From assembly GCA_049680625.1 (NCBI GenBank), contig JBAUID010000245.1:1-22572 (forward strand): DNA of 22,572 nt, read 5' to 3'. The first letter of the stretch is position 1. The number at the start of each line of letters is the position of its first letter. This DNA is from JAUIAI01 sp049680625 (GTDB taxonomy: Bacteria; Pseudomonadota; Gammaproteobacteria; Burkholderiales; Burkholderiaceae_E). Position numbers and translations under genes: made by a program. The notes beneath the pieces are model-generated. The model searched no databases and had not been told where the DNA came from. It was given only the letters and a program-made list of their open reading frames with translations. Positions 6,877 to 15,420 of the stretch are shown here, one piece after another.

Positions 6877-7572
6877 TCAGGCTGCGAGATCCAGGCGCGC
6901 CTTCACCGCGGCCAGAGTCGCCCGGTTGCTGGTTACCACCGGTAGGCCAAACTCGCGTTCCAGATCCGGCACCGCTTCAAGCGAACGCAGGTTGGTACAC
7001 GAGAAGAACAGTCCGTCAACCTGACTATCACCCACTGCCTCGCGCGCAAAAGCGATCACCTCGGCCGGTGTTACCTCACCCGTTGCGACATTGTCGACAA
7101 TACCCATGCCTTTTGCGATGACTACCTCGCGACCCGATTCGCGTACCGACCCGGCGACGGCATCGGTAAGATCTTCGTTGTAAGGAGTAAGCACCGCAAC
7201 TTTCTGCAGGCCACCGGCGTCCAGCGCCGCGGTGACGCTCGAAATTACACCCACGGTTTGGCATCCACAAATACTGGCCAGCCGCTCGGCAATAGCCCGA
7301 TCGTAAGAGAGGCCCCCGAGGGAACCCGCTGATGTGCAGCCAAACACCAGCAAATCGGGTTGCGTCGTGCGCAGATCCAGCGCCGCGCGCGCCGCGTGTA
7401 CCTCAACCATCTCAACCTCTTGTTCGCGGGTGTTTTCGGTCAGGTACATGCGCGCTGTCTGTACACTGACCGGCAGGCCGGCAAGCCCGCGATGAAAATC
7501 AGCCTCCATTACCAGATTCGACGACGGCACCAGTAACGCGATGCGCTTCATGCGGTTGCTTCGTTCATTCAT
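6877..7572 (-). CDS. Maleate isomerase / Asp-Glu racemase superfamily protein
   Basis: A 231-residue protein with the two catalytic cysteines of the maleate cis-trans isomerase / arylmalonate decarboxylase branch: Cys79 in FGCTSAGS and Cys192 in FFSCTNLRS. The branch-typical PSSN motif near the N-terminus includes Asn19. These enzymes abstract a proton or add a thiolate with a two-cysteine pair to isomerise, racemise or decarboxylate carboxylic acids; hydantoin racemases belong to the wider fold. GGGAGA seven bases upstream supports the ATG at 7572. The gene is last in the operon behind hyuA and hyuB (90-bp gap), which suggests it epimerises or isomerises a substrate or product of the hydantoinase/oxoprolinase step. 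Confidence 0.8.
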   Translation of the reverse strand: MNERSNRMKRIALLVPSSNLVMEADFHRGLAGLPVSVQTARMYLTENTREQEVEMVEVHAARAALDLRTTQPDLLVFGCTSAGSLGGLSYDRAIAERLASICGCQTVGVISSVTAALDAGGLQKVAVLTPYNEDLTDAVAGSVRESGREVVIAKGMGIVDNVATGEVTPAEVIAFAREAVGDSQVDGLFFSCTNLRSLEAVPDLEREFGLPVVTSNRATLAAVKARLDLAA

Positions 7573-7662
7573 GTGATGTCTCCCAGTGATGCTGCCAGTC
7601 TATTCATTTAGGTCGTGACGATCTACAGGTCAATGGCTTGCCCTCATCGCTACAGCCTGTCG

Positions 7663-9294
7663 TCATTTTGGAACACCCCAACCGCCGCCACCGGCGGTTT
7701 CCATCGCCAACACGTCCCCGGTATGCATCGTGGCTGCAACAGTCTTGGACGACAACTGCTCGTGGGTGCCGTCAGCTCGTTCCAGCCAGAATCTGGCGGC
7801 ACGCCCTGGGCTGCCACCAGCGACCCCCTGGGCGGGGTGCAACGCGCGTTCAAACAGTAACGAGAATTGCACACCGTCGGCTCGCGCACGGATCATACGT
7901 CTGACGCCTTGCCCACCCGCGTGCTGCCCTACACCGCCCGAACCCTCAATCAGTTCATAACAAACCACTGTCACCGGATAGGCCGACTCCACAGCCTCGG
8001 CGGGCAGGTTCATGGTGTTGCCCATGTGCGTGCGGTGACCGTCCAGACCCGGACCCTGACCCGATGCACCCATACCGCCACCTACAGTTTCCACATGCAC
8101 AAAATAGCGTTGGCGTTCATCGTCCCAACCGCCAATGGCCCAGACGCCGGCACAGCCGTAACTCTCGCCGATCACGCGGTTAGCCATCGCCGGGGACATT
8201 GCCTGTAGCAACAAGTCGACCAACCGGTTCGACATTTCCGTGTTGCCGGCAACCACCGGCGCCGGGTAAACGGCGTTCACCAGCGAGCCTGCAGGCGCCT
8301 CTAAAGTGAGCGGCCGATAAGCACCCGAATTTGGCGGCACCCCACCCCCTGCGAGGGCCAACAAGGTGTAATAACAAGCCGATGCTGTCACTGAAATTGG
8401 CGCGTTCATCGGCCCACGTGCCTGTGGCGCCGTGCCGGCGAAATCGCAGTAGATGCTCCGACCGCGTTTGATGATTTTCACAGCTACCCGCAACGGCCCG
8501 TCGCCGGCGTCCTCTATGTAACCATCACCATCCAGGTGGGTGCTTGCCGTGTACTCACCATCGGCAATTGTATCGAGAAAGGTTTCGACCATCTCGGCGC
8601 TATAGTCCTGGGTATCAGCCATCACCTGGCGCACCAGGGCGCCACCGTGTCGCGAAACCATCGCCTGAACACGTTCAACACCGCGGCGGTTACACGCGAT
8701 CTGCGCCTTAAAGTCGCCCAGCCGGTCACCCGGTACACGCACATTGGCAAACAGGATTGCAGCAATACCTGGGTCCATCTGCCCTTCGTGAATAATTTTC
8801 ACCGGCGGGATACGCAGGCCCTCACGGATGATTTCGTCTGTCACCGCCGAGGAGCCAGGCGCGGCGCCACCGATGTCAGGCCAGTGCACGCGGCTAGCTG
8901 CAAAGCCCATGAGCAGCGCATTGTCAAAGATCCCGGTAAGCAGGGTCATGTCAGGCAGGTGCGAACCACCCGAATACGGATCATTGGACAGGACTGCATC
9001 ACCCGGGCGCCACTGTGCCACCGGGAAAGCAGCCAGGATGCCGCGGGCGGAGAAAGGCATGGCACCCAGGTGCACAGGGATGTCGTTGCCCTGCGCAACC
9101 ACGTTTCCTTCATGATCGAGCAACGCACAGGACAGATCAGCTGACAGGCTGAGCAACGGCGAGAACGCTGCCTGGGTCATGACTGTTTTCATTTCCTCGC
9201 AAATCGCATAAAAACCACCGCGCACCACCTCAAAGGTGATGGGGTCGTCGCGGATCACGGATACGTTGCTCATGTCAGTGTCTGTTTGCATCAT
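7663..9294 (-). CDS. hyuB: Hydantoinase B / oxoprolinase family protein
   Basis: A 543-residue protein of usual family length. Family landmarks are DPITFEVVRGGFYAI at the N-terminus, GNDIPVHLGAMPFS and LSNDPYSGGSHLPDM near residues 68-115, RVHWPDIGGAAPGS around 135-148, and a closing GGGGWGVP. HyuB works with HyuA as the second subunit of ATP-dependent N-methylhydantoinase, 5-oxoprolinase or acetone carboxylase-type enzymes. Its start overlaps the end of hyuA: the longest form begins with ATG at 9294, while an ATG at 9273, just past the hyuA stop, is a good alternative by stop-start re-initiation. Neither has a clear Shine-Dalgarno. The exact substrate is not readable from sequence. Confidence 0.9.
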   Translation of the reverse strand: MMQTDTDMSNVSVIRDDPITFEVVRGGFYAICEEMKTVMTQAAFSPLLSLSADLSCALLDHEGNVVAQGNDIPVHLGAMPFSARGILAAFPVAQWRPGDAVLSNDPYSGGSHLPDMTLLTGIFDNALLMGFAASRVHWPDIGGAAPGSSAVTDEIIREGLRIPPVKIIHEGQMDPGIAAILFANVRVPGDRLGDFKAQIACNRRGVERVQAMVSRHGGALVRQVMADTQDYSAEMVETFLDTIADGEYTASTHLDGDGYIEDAGDGPLRVAVKIIKRGRSIYCDFAGTAPQARGPMNAPISVTASACYYTLLALAGGGVPPNSGAYRPLTLEAPAGSLVNAVYPAPVVAGNTEMSNRLVDLLLQAMSPAMANRVIGESYGCAGVWAIGGWDDERQRYFVHVETVGGGMGASGQGPGLDGHRTHMGNTMNLPAEAVESAYPVTVVCYELIEGSGGVGQHAGGQGVRRMIRARADGVQFSLLFERALHPAQGVAGGSPGRAARFWLERADGTHEQLSSKTVAATMHTGDVLAMETAGGGGWGVPK

Positions 9295-11356
9295 TAGTTA
9301 TAACCAGCAAGCCGGACGGGCGCACCGTGATGGTCTGAGCATCCAGGGCACGGATGGTGGCACCGAAGTCTTCTATGATGGCCGGCCCCTGGACGGAGCG
9401 GCCCGCAACCATTGCGCCGCGTGGCAACACCGGTATGTCAGATGCTTCGCCAGCCTCGTTATAGACAGTGCGCGTGCGTTCACGTGCATGCTCCTCACCG
9501 GGAACCCGACCCGCCGCCGGCCAGCCGCCTCGCCAGACAGGACAACGGGCCACCAAACGCAGGCTGACCACTTCCACCGCATGGCTTTCCAGATCGTATC
9601 CGTAAGACTCACGATAGGCGACGCGAAACGCCGCATCGAGTGCCGACCCATCAGCGGTGCGATCATCTGGCACCGGCAGCGTGAGCTCAAAGAGCTGCCC
9701 CTCGAACCGTAGATCTGCATGGCGCTCGTAGCGCCAGCCGGCTTGTTGGTTCTCGGCGGCCACAAGTACATCAGCCCGGCTTCGAAGAGCTGCGAAAGCT
9801 GTATCCAACGCTTGCGCTTCGAACTGCGCCGCCAGGCACATTACCGTCTGCACAAGGTCATGGCGCAGCTCACCAAGTACCGTGCCAATTGCGCTGAACA
9901 ACCCCGGATACGGCGGCACCAATACCTGGCCTACTCCCACTTCGCGGGCAATTTGAGCGGCGTGTAACGCACCGCCACCGCCGAAGGCCACCATCACAAA
10001 ATTGCGTGGATCCAGCCCGCGTCGCAACGTGGCGAGCCTCACCATCTCGGCCATGTTGGCGGTGGCCAGTCGCAAAATCCCGGCCGCGGCCCGGGCAACG
10101 CTCCAGCCAAGCGGATCCGCCACGTTACGTCTGACTGCCGCCTCAGCTTTTGTCGGATCGATCGCGAGGTCTTCACTACCAAATCCGTCAGCGCCGATGT
10201 GGCCCAGACACACATGGGCGTCGGTGACCGTCGCATCTTCTCCGCCACGCCCATAGCAAGCCGGGCCCGGTTCTGCGCCGGCGCTTTGCGGCCCCACCTT
10301 GATCACGCCTGACGCATCGACTCGGGCAATGGAGCCGCCACCGGCACCGATCTCGATGATGTCCACCACCGGGCTCTTGATCGGGTATCCCCCGCGGTCT
10401 ACGCCAGCGACGAAGCGGTCCGCGTCGAACTCATTGGCCAGACGGGGCTGGCCACCACGGACCACGCCGACTTTAGCGGTTGTGCCGCCAAGATCGAAGG
10501 CGATGAGATCGGGGAAACCCTCTTCGCGCCCTAACGCGGCAGCGGCAGTGATGCCGGCAGCTGGCCCGGACTCGATAAGCTGCGCAGGATAACGTGCGGC
10601 ATTGGCCGCAGAGGTCAACCCACCATTAGACTTTACGATCGCCAGCGAGGGGATCCCGCGGTCGTCAAGTTGCAATTTCAGCGCATCGATGTAGTGCGAA
10701 ACAGCGGGCCCGATGTAAGCATTGACCACCGCAGTGCTGGTGCGTTCATACTCGCGGAACTCGCAACAGACGTCGCTGGAGAGGGTTACGAAGAGGCCTG
10801 GGCAGGCTTTTGCAATGGCCTCACCGAGCCGGCGTTCATGTACATCGTTGGCATAAGCATGCAACAGGCATACAGCCACCGAATCAGCGCCAGTTGCACA
10901 CACTGCGTCAACAATACGCGTGACTTCAGCATCATCGAGCGCACGCAAAACGGCGCCGTCTGCCGCCAGGCGCTCGTCCACCTCGAGACGCCGCTCGCGG
11001 TCGACCAGCGGCGGTGAGACCTGGGGAGCGAGGTCATAGAGCCGCGGGCGCGCCTGCCGGCGCAGCGCCAGCACATCACGAAAACCCCGCGTCGTGACCA
11101 GTACACTGCGTCCGCCCTTCTTCTCGATGAGGGTGTTGGTACCAACCGTGGTGCCATGGAACACCGCCCGTGCGCCGCCCTGCTGGCGCGACAAATAGCG
11201 ATCGACACCGGTGATCGCGCCATCAGCCGGATTGACCCGCGTGGACGGCACCTTCACAGCACCAATTATGGCGCCTGACACTCGGTCAAGAGCCAGGACG
11301 TCGGTAAAAGTGCCCCCTACGTCGACCCCGAGCACGATGTCAGTCGAGCGGTTCAC
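9275..11356 (-). CDS. hyuA: Hydantoinase A / oxoprolinase family protein (ATP-binding subunit)
   Basis: A 693-residue protein. The N-terminal Hydant_A_N domain (1-200) has the ASKHA-type phosphate loop GVDVGGTFTDV at 10-20 and HGTTVGTNTLIE at 67-78. The catalytic domain (about 200-500) carries FDLGGTTAKVG at 287-297, EIGAGGGSIARVD at 335-347 and GPACYGRGG at 364-372. With HyuB it forms a cytoplasmic ATP-dependent amidohydrolase or carboxylase of the N-methylhydantoinase/oxoprolinase class. The GTG start at 11356 overlaps the TGA of the upstream aminotransferase (GTGA), and its end overlaps hyuB, so the three are translationally coupled. Linkage with an aminotransferase and a racemase-fold enzyme points to breakdown of a cyclic amide or hydantoin to an amino acid; this is inference. 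Confidence 0.92.
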   Translation of the reverse strand: MNRSTDIVLGVDVGGTFTDVLALDRVSGAIIGAVKVPSTRVNPADGAITGVDRYLSRQQGGARAVFHGTTVGTNTLIEKKGGRSVLVTTRGFRDVLALRRQARPRLYDLAPQVSPPLVDRERRLEVDERLAADGAVLRALDDAEVTRIVDAVCATGADSVAVCLLHAYANDVHERRLGEAIAKACPGLFVTLSSDVCCEFREYERTSTAVVNAYIGPAVSHYIDALKLQLDDRGIPSLAIVKSNGGLTSAANAARYPAQLIESGPAAGITAAAALGREEGFPDLIAFDLGGTTAKVGVVRGGQPRLANEFDADRFVAGVDRGGYPIKSPVVDIIEIGAGGGSIARVDASGVIKVGPQSAGAEPGPACYGRGGEDATVTDAHVCLGHIGADGFGSEDLAIDPTKAEAAVRRNVADPLGWSVARAAAGILRLATANMAEMVRLATLRRGLDPRNFVMVAFGGGGALHAAQIAREVGVGQVLVPPYPGLFSAIGTVLGELRHDLVQTVMCLAAQFEAQALDTAFAALRSRADVLVAAENQQAGWRYERHADLRFEGQLFELTLPVPDDRTADGSALDAAFRVAYRESYGYDLESHAVEVVSLRLVARCPVWRGGWPAAGRVPGEEHARERTRTVYNEAGEASDIPVLPRGAMVAGRSVQGPAIIEDFGATIRALDAQTITVRPSGLLVITNDANRH

Positions 11357-12462
11357 GGGGCGTCCAGGTCTGACAGTGCATCGACAAAACGGTCCATGTG
11401 CTGTTGCAGACTAACGTCTACTCGGAGATAACGCTTACCCAGACCGCGAAACGAGACACTGCAGTCCTTCACGACCACGCCTTTGCTCAGTAGCGCGTCG
11501 AACACACCGGTGGAATCCATGTGACTGGCGAGGATCTCGACCATAAAAAAATTCGCACGACTGTTCCCGACAATACGAAAGTTTTTCAGTGACGCCATGC
11601 GCTCGGTTACGTGCTCGCGCATCTCGCAGATCATTTGTACCGTACGTTCCACGTGTTTGTTGTCGCCGAGCGCAGCCATAGCGCCGGCGATCTGCATCTG
11701 GCCCATGTTCCAGGTTGGCTTGATTGCCATCAGTGGACGCAGAATATCCGGATGTGCAATGCCGAAACCGGCACGCAGACCTGCCAGACCAAAAGCCTTG
11801 GAGAAGGTGCGCAGCACAATCACGTGGTCGAATTCGCGCGCCAGGTGCATACATCCGTCGGTACGGGTGAAGTGGATATAGGCTTCATCGAGCACTAACA
11901 GCTTGCCGCGCGACGCCTCGCAGATGCGGCGGATGTCCGCTTCATCCATTAACTTGCCGGATGGGCTGTGCGGATGGGTGATGAAAGCGATGCGGATATC
12001 GTCGGTGAGGGCCTCGATATAACGGTCGACGCGGAATTCGAATGTCGAACCCATGGGGACGCTTACCGGTACTCGAGCATCAGCTTCTGCAGCCATGAAA
12101 TAAATTGGAAAGCAGGGCTCATACATCAGCACCTTTTCCCCCGGGCCGGCATACGCCCGAATCAGCCAGGAGAGGATCTCGGTCTCACCTGCGCCGCAGA
12201 TCACCCATCGCGGATCGAACCCGTAACGGGCACCAATAGCCTCGCGCAGTGGCGCCGCTGTCCACTCCGGGTAGATGTCGATCCGCTGCGCGGCAGTCAG
12301 CACGGCGTCAAGCGCTTTTGGCGACGGGCCAAACGGATTCTCGGCCGAACCAAGCTTGGCAACCTCGTCCAGCGGCACTGACCATTTCCGGGCGACAAAT
12401 TCCCGGGACAAGCCCGGGGTGTACAGCTCGCTGCTGCGAAGCGATTCGTTACTGAGGTGCAC
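11353..12462 (-). CDS. HisC-like PLP-dependent aminotransferase (class I/II)
   Basis: A 369-residue fold-type I aminotransferase of the histidinol-phosphate aminotransferase family. Visible parts are GSAENPFGPSP at 38-48, CGAGETE at 89-95 for the PLP phosphate, VLDEAY with Asp192 and Tyr195, the Schiff-base Lys222 in TFSKAFGLAGLRAG, and the carboxylate-binding Arg347 in YLRVDVS. The conserved Asn of the NPxNPTG loop is Ser166 here (HPHSPSG at 163-169), a change at a residue that normally contacts PLP O3'. GGAG eight bases before the GTG at 12462 supports that start. As first gene of the operon with hyuA-hyuB and the isomerase, it likely serves that pathway rather than histidine synthesis. Confidence 0.88.
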   Translation of the reverse strand: MHLSNESLRSSELYTPGLSREFVARKWSVPLDEVAKLGSAENPFGPSPKALDAVLTAAQRIDIYPEWTAAPLREAIGARYGFDPRWVICGAGETEILSWLIRAYAGPGEKVLMYEPCFPIYFMAAEADARVPVSVPMGSTFEFRVDRYIEALTDDIRIAFITHPHSPSGKLMDEADIRRICEASRGKLLVLDEAYIHFTRTDGCMHLAREFDHVIVLRTFSKAFGLAGLRAGFGIAHPDILRPLMAIKPTWNMGQMQIAGAMAALGDNKHVERTVQMICEMREHVTERMASLKNFRIVGNSRANFFMVEILASHMDSTGVFDALLSKGVVVKDCSVSFRGLGKRYLRVDVSLQQHMDRFVDALSDLDAP

Positions 12463-12493
12463 AGTGGGGTCTCCGGTGATCTGAAATTACATG

Positions 12494-12520
12494 TGTACCA
12501 TTTAAATCAGGGTTGGTACA
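12494..12520. promoter_or_regulatory. Inverted repeat, candidate operator of the hyu operon
   Basis: TGTACCA and TGGTACA form a perfect 7-bp inverted repeat with a 13-bp AT-rich spacer containing TTTAAA. It lies 32-58 bases upstream of the aminotransferase GTG. Position and symmetry fit a dimeric regulator such as a GntR- or AraC-type protein; the neighbouring GlxA-like regulator is a candidate. No clear -35/-10 pair was found. The rest of the 140-bp leader (12463-12602) shows nothing else. Confidence 0.45.
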
Positions 12521-12602
12521 TACGTCTTTTTCCCTCAACCCGTTCGTTCGTCCAGTAGACCTCCAACGCGCGCGGCAGCGATAGTCGGGCTCGATCCGCC
12601 AA

Positions 12603-12806
12603 TTAGCAATCAGGTGGCAGGCTTTGGTCACATTTTTTGCAGTTGAGCTCGTGACCCAGCATCTGTGTCCGACCATTTAGTGTCAGGGTCCAAGGACGAA
12701 TGAACCAGGGCGGACTGTGACGGACATGTTGGGTGTGCCTGCATGTCAGGATGGCCACCCAGTGGCCCTCATCGTCTTGTTTGTAATCGGAAATTGGTTG
12801 CTTCAT
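12603..12806 (-). CDS. DUF3565 family small protein
   Basis: A 67-residue protein that I recognise as DUF3565 from its pattern: DEGHWVAILTCRHTQHVRH, then PPWFIRPWT, GRTQMLG and LNCKKCD. Cys22, His24, His27, His30 and the pair Cys56/Cys59 look like metal (zinc) ligands. The function is not established. It starts 15 bases downstream of the GlxA-like regulator stop, on the same strand, so the two are probably cotranscribed. No Shine-Dalgarno is evident, which fits coupling to the upstream gene. It is complete for its family. Confidence 0.85.
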   Translation of the reverse strand: MKQPISDYKQDDEGHWVAILTCRHTQHVRHSPPWFIRPWTLTLNGRTQMLGHELNCKKCDQSLPPDC

Positions 12807-12821
12807 CGCGACAGTGTTACA

Positions 12822-13847
12822 TTATTTCGGCAAATTCTGACGCGTGGATGATGTCGACGTTGATTTGGTCGGCAGAGTGAATCGCCGTCGGTATTCTATC
12901 GGACTGGTTCCGAGGTGACGCTTAAACGCTCGTCGTATAGATTCCTCCGACCCAAATCCGCACCATTGCGCAACCCGTTTAAGCGGCGTATCCGTGGTTA
13001 ACAAAATATTTTTTGCCGAATCCAGTCTGATGATTTCCACCGCTTTGGCGGGGGACAACCCCATTGTCGTGCTGTAGCGCCGAATAAAATTGCGTTCACT
13101 CATATTCATTCTGTCCGCTAATACTGAATTAGACAGTTTGCAATCAAGGTGACTCGCAATCCACGCATGTAACTCTTCGAAGTCTGGGTTACGACTTTGC
13201 AGGTCCAGCGCTGCGCTGAATTGGGCCTGGCCTCCCGGGCGCTTCAGAAATACAACAAGATCTCGGGCAATAGCAATCGCCGAAGCCTGTCCAATATCAC
13301 TGCCTACCATGGCCAGCGCCAAATCGATCCCTGCTGTGACCCCAGCAGAGGTCCACAAGTCACCATCCTGAATGAAGATTGGGTCGACTTCAATTGTTGC
13401 CGTCTGATACAACCTGGCAAGATCAGCGCAATCGTTCCAATGCGTGACAGCGCGCTTGCCATCCAGCAGACCGGCCGCACCGAGAAGAAACGCCCCTGAG
13501 CACACCGATGCGACCCGGCGGGCAATGCTTGCTCTGCCTGCAACCCATTGAACCAGTGCTTTGTTGTCAGCTGCTTTATGCACACCTCTACCGCCCGCCA
13601 CAATTAATGTATCCAGCGGTTTGTTGACTTCTGAAAGCGGGTCGCAACAAATTGGCAAGCCCGAAGACGTGGTGATCGAACAAACATTGGCGACAACCCT
13701 GGCATCATATGGCCACGGCGCGCCCATGGCATCGTTGGCTGACGAAAAGACTTGTAACACCCCAGCGACGTCAAGAAGCTGAACATCTGGAAACGCAAGA
13801 ATTTCTATCCGGCGCACGCCTGGCAGGATCTGTGGGCAATTTGACAT
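12822..13847 (-). CDS. GlxA-family transcriptional regulator (DJ-1/PfpI domain + AraC HTH)
   Basis: 341 residues from the ATG at 13847. Residues about 12-200 are a DJ-1/PfpI-like amidase fold with the nucleophile-elbow Cys116 (VCSGAFLLGAAGLLDG), followed by AVTHW and WTSAGVTAGIDLAL, all typical of GlxA-type regulators. The C-terminal AraC domain holds two helix-turn-helices, about 238-259 (SVLADRMNMSERNFIRRY) and 289-309 (RVAQWCGFGSEESIRRAF). It binds DNA and probably senses a small nitrogen compound through the first domain. Known relatives control carnitine, glycine-betaine or arginine catabolism. A GTG at 13868 would add 7 residues; neither start has a strong ribosome site. It lies behind the hyu operon promoter and may regulate it (inference), and it is divergent from the DUF1272 gene. 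Confidence 0.85.
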   Translation of the reverse strand: MSNCPQILPGVRRIEILAFPDVQLLDVAGVLQVFSSANDAMGAPWPYDARVVANVCSITTSSGLPICCDPLSEVNKPLDTLIVAGGRGVHKAADNKALVQWVAGRASIARRVASVCSGAFLLGAAGLLDGKRAVTHWNDCADLARLYQTATIEVDPIFIQDGDLWTSAGVTAGIDLALAMVGSDIGQASAIAIARDLVVFLKRPGGQAQFSAALDLQSRNPDFEELHAWIASHLDCKLSNSVLADRMNMSERNFIRRYSTTMGLSPAKAVEIIRLDSAKNILLTTDTPLKRVAQWCGFGSEESIRRAFKRHLGTSPIEYRRRFTLPTKSTSTSSTRQNLPK

Positions 13848-13904
13848 AGGTGCTGAACCTATCACCACTATGCTTAAGCGTCCATCTCGAACCGAGGAGA
13901 ACTT

Positions 13905-14216
13905 ATGGCACTGGAACTACGTCCGAACTGTGAATATTGCGACGTCGATTTATCTGCGCAATCAACCGATGCGCGTATTTGCTCGTACGAATGTACTTTT
14001 TGCGCAAACTGTGTTGAATCGATCCTCCACAACGTGTGTCCTAACTGCGGCGGCGGCTTCGTTCACAGGCCAATACGCCCTTCCAGCGAGTGGCGACCCG
14101 GTACGTCATTGATGTTTCAACCCGCTTCGACAAAACGCCGGTCACTTTCGTATTCATTCGAAAATATCGCGAACCACACGCGGCGGATCAAGGATATCCC
14201 GGCGCCTGACAGATGA
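13905..14216 (+). CDS. DUF1272 zinc-binding-type small protein
   Basis: A 103-residue protein of the DUF1272 family, opening MALELRPNCEYCDVDL. Eight cysteines are spaced in the family pattern (9, 12, 26, 30, 33, 36, 45, 48; ICSYECTFCANC and CPNCGG), strongly suggesting two zinc sites in a treble-clef-like fold. The C-terminal part (EWRPG...STKR...RRIKDIP) matches the longer members of the family. The molecular role is unknown. GAGGAGA seven bases before the ATG is a strong ribosome site and fixes the start. Only about 57 bases separate it from the divergent GlxA-like regulator, so the promoters must be very close or overlap. Confidence 0.88.
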   Translation: MALELRPNCEYCDVDLSAQSTDARICSYECTFCANCVESILHNVCPNCGGGFVHRPIRPSSEWRPGTSLMFQPASTKRRSLSYSFENIANHTRRIKDIPAPDR

Positions 14217-14319
14217 CTACAAAGCGAACCACATAGGTAATTATTTGGTTAAGGAAGCCCTGGATACCGGCCACGGATTGTTCGTTCATGGTTGCCGGGA
14301 ATGCGGCATCAGACATCAG

Positions 14320-14491
14320 CTAACCCGGCTTTTCCAACTGCCACTTTAAATTGACTCGGACTGCCGGCCATTCCAATGCGATGATTGAATAGACTGCGGT
14401 ATCGCGAATCCAGACGTCGGTTCGGTGAATCAAAATTCATATAAGTTGTCAGTCCAACCGCTTTACCCGTCGTGCGGTCAACAACCGTAAA
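14320..14491 (-). pseudogene. GNAT acetyltransferase relic with internal deletion
   Basis: Minus strand, first frame: FTVVDRTTGKAVGLTTYMNF then DSPNRRL, which matches the N-terminal strands of RimJ-like GNAT acetyltransferases. At about 14411 the frame shifts directly to WIRDTAVYSIIALEWPAVRV then NLKWQLEKPG and a stop, which matches the extreme C-terminus of the same family (RDTxxYSIIxxEWPxVRxxL). The roughly 90 residues that should lie between, including the acetyl-CoA loop, are gone. A TAG at 14492-14494 precedes the first piece in frame. It is dead and overlaps the place where the N-terminus of the neighbouring MocR relic should be. Confidence 0.6.
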
Positions 14492-14499
14492 CTAACCCG

Positions 14500-15123
14500 C
14501 CGAGGAAACACTGTTGGCCTGGAGGACACCGGTTACCTGCCGCTCCGAAGTGTTGTCTGCGCCCTGGGATTGATGCCAACGTATCTCAAAATCGGCCCAA
14601 ATGGCACGAATCTTCCCCGACAAGCGAAAACAACGAGACACGTTGTCTTAACACCCTCGCACCAATTTCCGTTAGGTGGTGCAATGTCTCCGAATCGGCG
14701 ACTTGAATTCATCCAGTGGGCCAAAGACAACGAAGCATGAGTGCTCGAAGACGACTACGACAGCGAATTTCGCTACGCTGGGCGGCCTCTCCCGGCGATG
14801 GCCGGCTTCGACAGGCTCAATCGCATCAATTCCTCCTCGAGCGTCTGTCTGACGACTACGACCGATACGGTAACCGATACGGCTCATTCAAGGACCACAA
14901 AGCAGGCATGCAAATTGCCTTCCACCTGAATACGCAAGCCCGGGACACCGTAATCGCAGAACTGGCCACCGCCAGAGGACTCGCAGGAAAACCTCTGTCC
15001 AGTTTCAGCGTCGGCCACGAATCGCCCAATGGATTACTACTTGGATTTTGCGGTTACAACAAAGATGAAATGGCTAAAGCATTAGCAACCTTAAAAAGCA
15101 CGCTGTCAAGCAATTTCGTCTAA
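14500..15123 (+). pseudogene. MocR-type (GntR-aminotransferase) regulator relic
   Basis: From about 14500 one plus frame reads NTVGLEDTGYLPLRSV, then ALGLMPTYLKIGPNG, VVLTPSHQFPLGGAMSP, NRRLEFIQWAKDNEA, a TGA at 14738-14740, and VLEDDYDSEFRYAGRPLP then AMAGFDR. This is the aminotransferase half of PdxR/MocR regulators, with the TGA replacing the Trp of AWVLEDDYDSEF. After about 14820 the match jumps, in another frame, to the C-terminal end (HKAGMQIAFHLN ... GLLLGFCGYNKDEMAKAL, stop at 15121-15123). About 130 residues, including the PLP-binding Lys (SKTLxP), are lost. The winged-helix N-terminus is also missing. Confidence 0.75.
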
Positions 15124-15420
15124 CGGACAAACGCGAGCGCTGGCAAACAATGGCGCCGGCGTTTCGAGCCAAAACCGCCAAGGCAGACACGAAGATGGTC
15201 GGTTCCCGGGAACTCCGTAGCGCCTACTTACACTTTTTGCAGGGGTTCTCACTTGTGTAATCGCAGTGAAACGATTCACCTGTGGACCGACCGTTGAGCT
15301 GCTATATCGCCACGCTCAGACAATCGACAATCGGAATGCATCGCGCTTCATCAAGAATTCGTTGCGTCGGTAATTAATGCCGAAAATCAGATACCCATCA
15401 TTTTTTATCAGGGATTCAAT
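15124..15420. other. Non-coding gap before the lipoprotein gene
   Basis: About 300 bases without a recognisable gene, RNA or strong repeat. It must contain the lipoprotein promoter, but I see no convincing -35/-10 pair. AGGGA six bases before the ATG at 15421 is a usable ribosome site. Confidence 0.5.

Noticed and set aside
14716..15123. 135-codon frame that could be called a hypothetical protein
   Set aside because: Its second half is the C-terminal end of a MocR-type aminotransferase domain and the first half is out-of-frame MocR sequence; it is part of a pseudogene.
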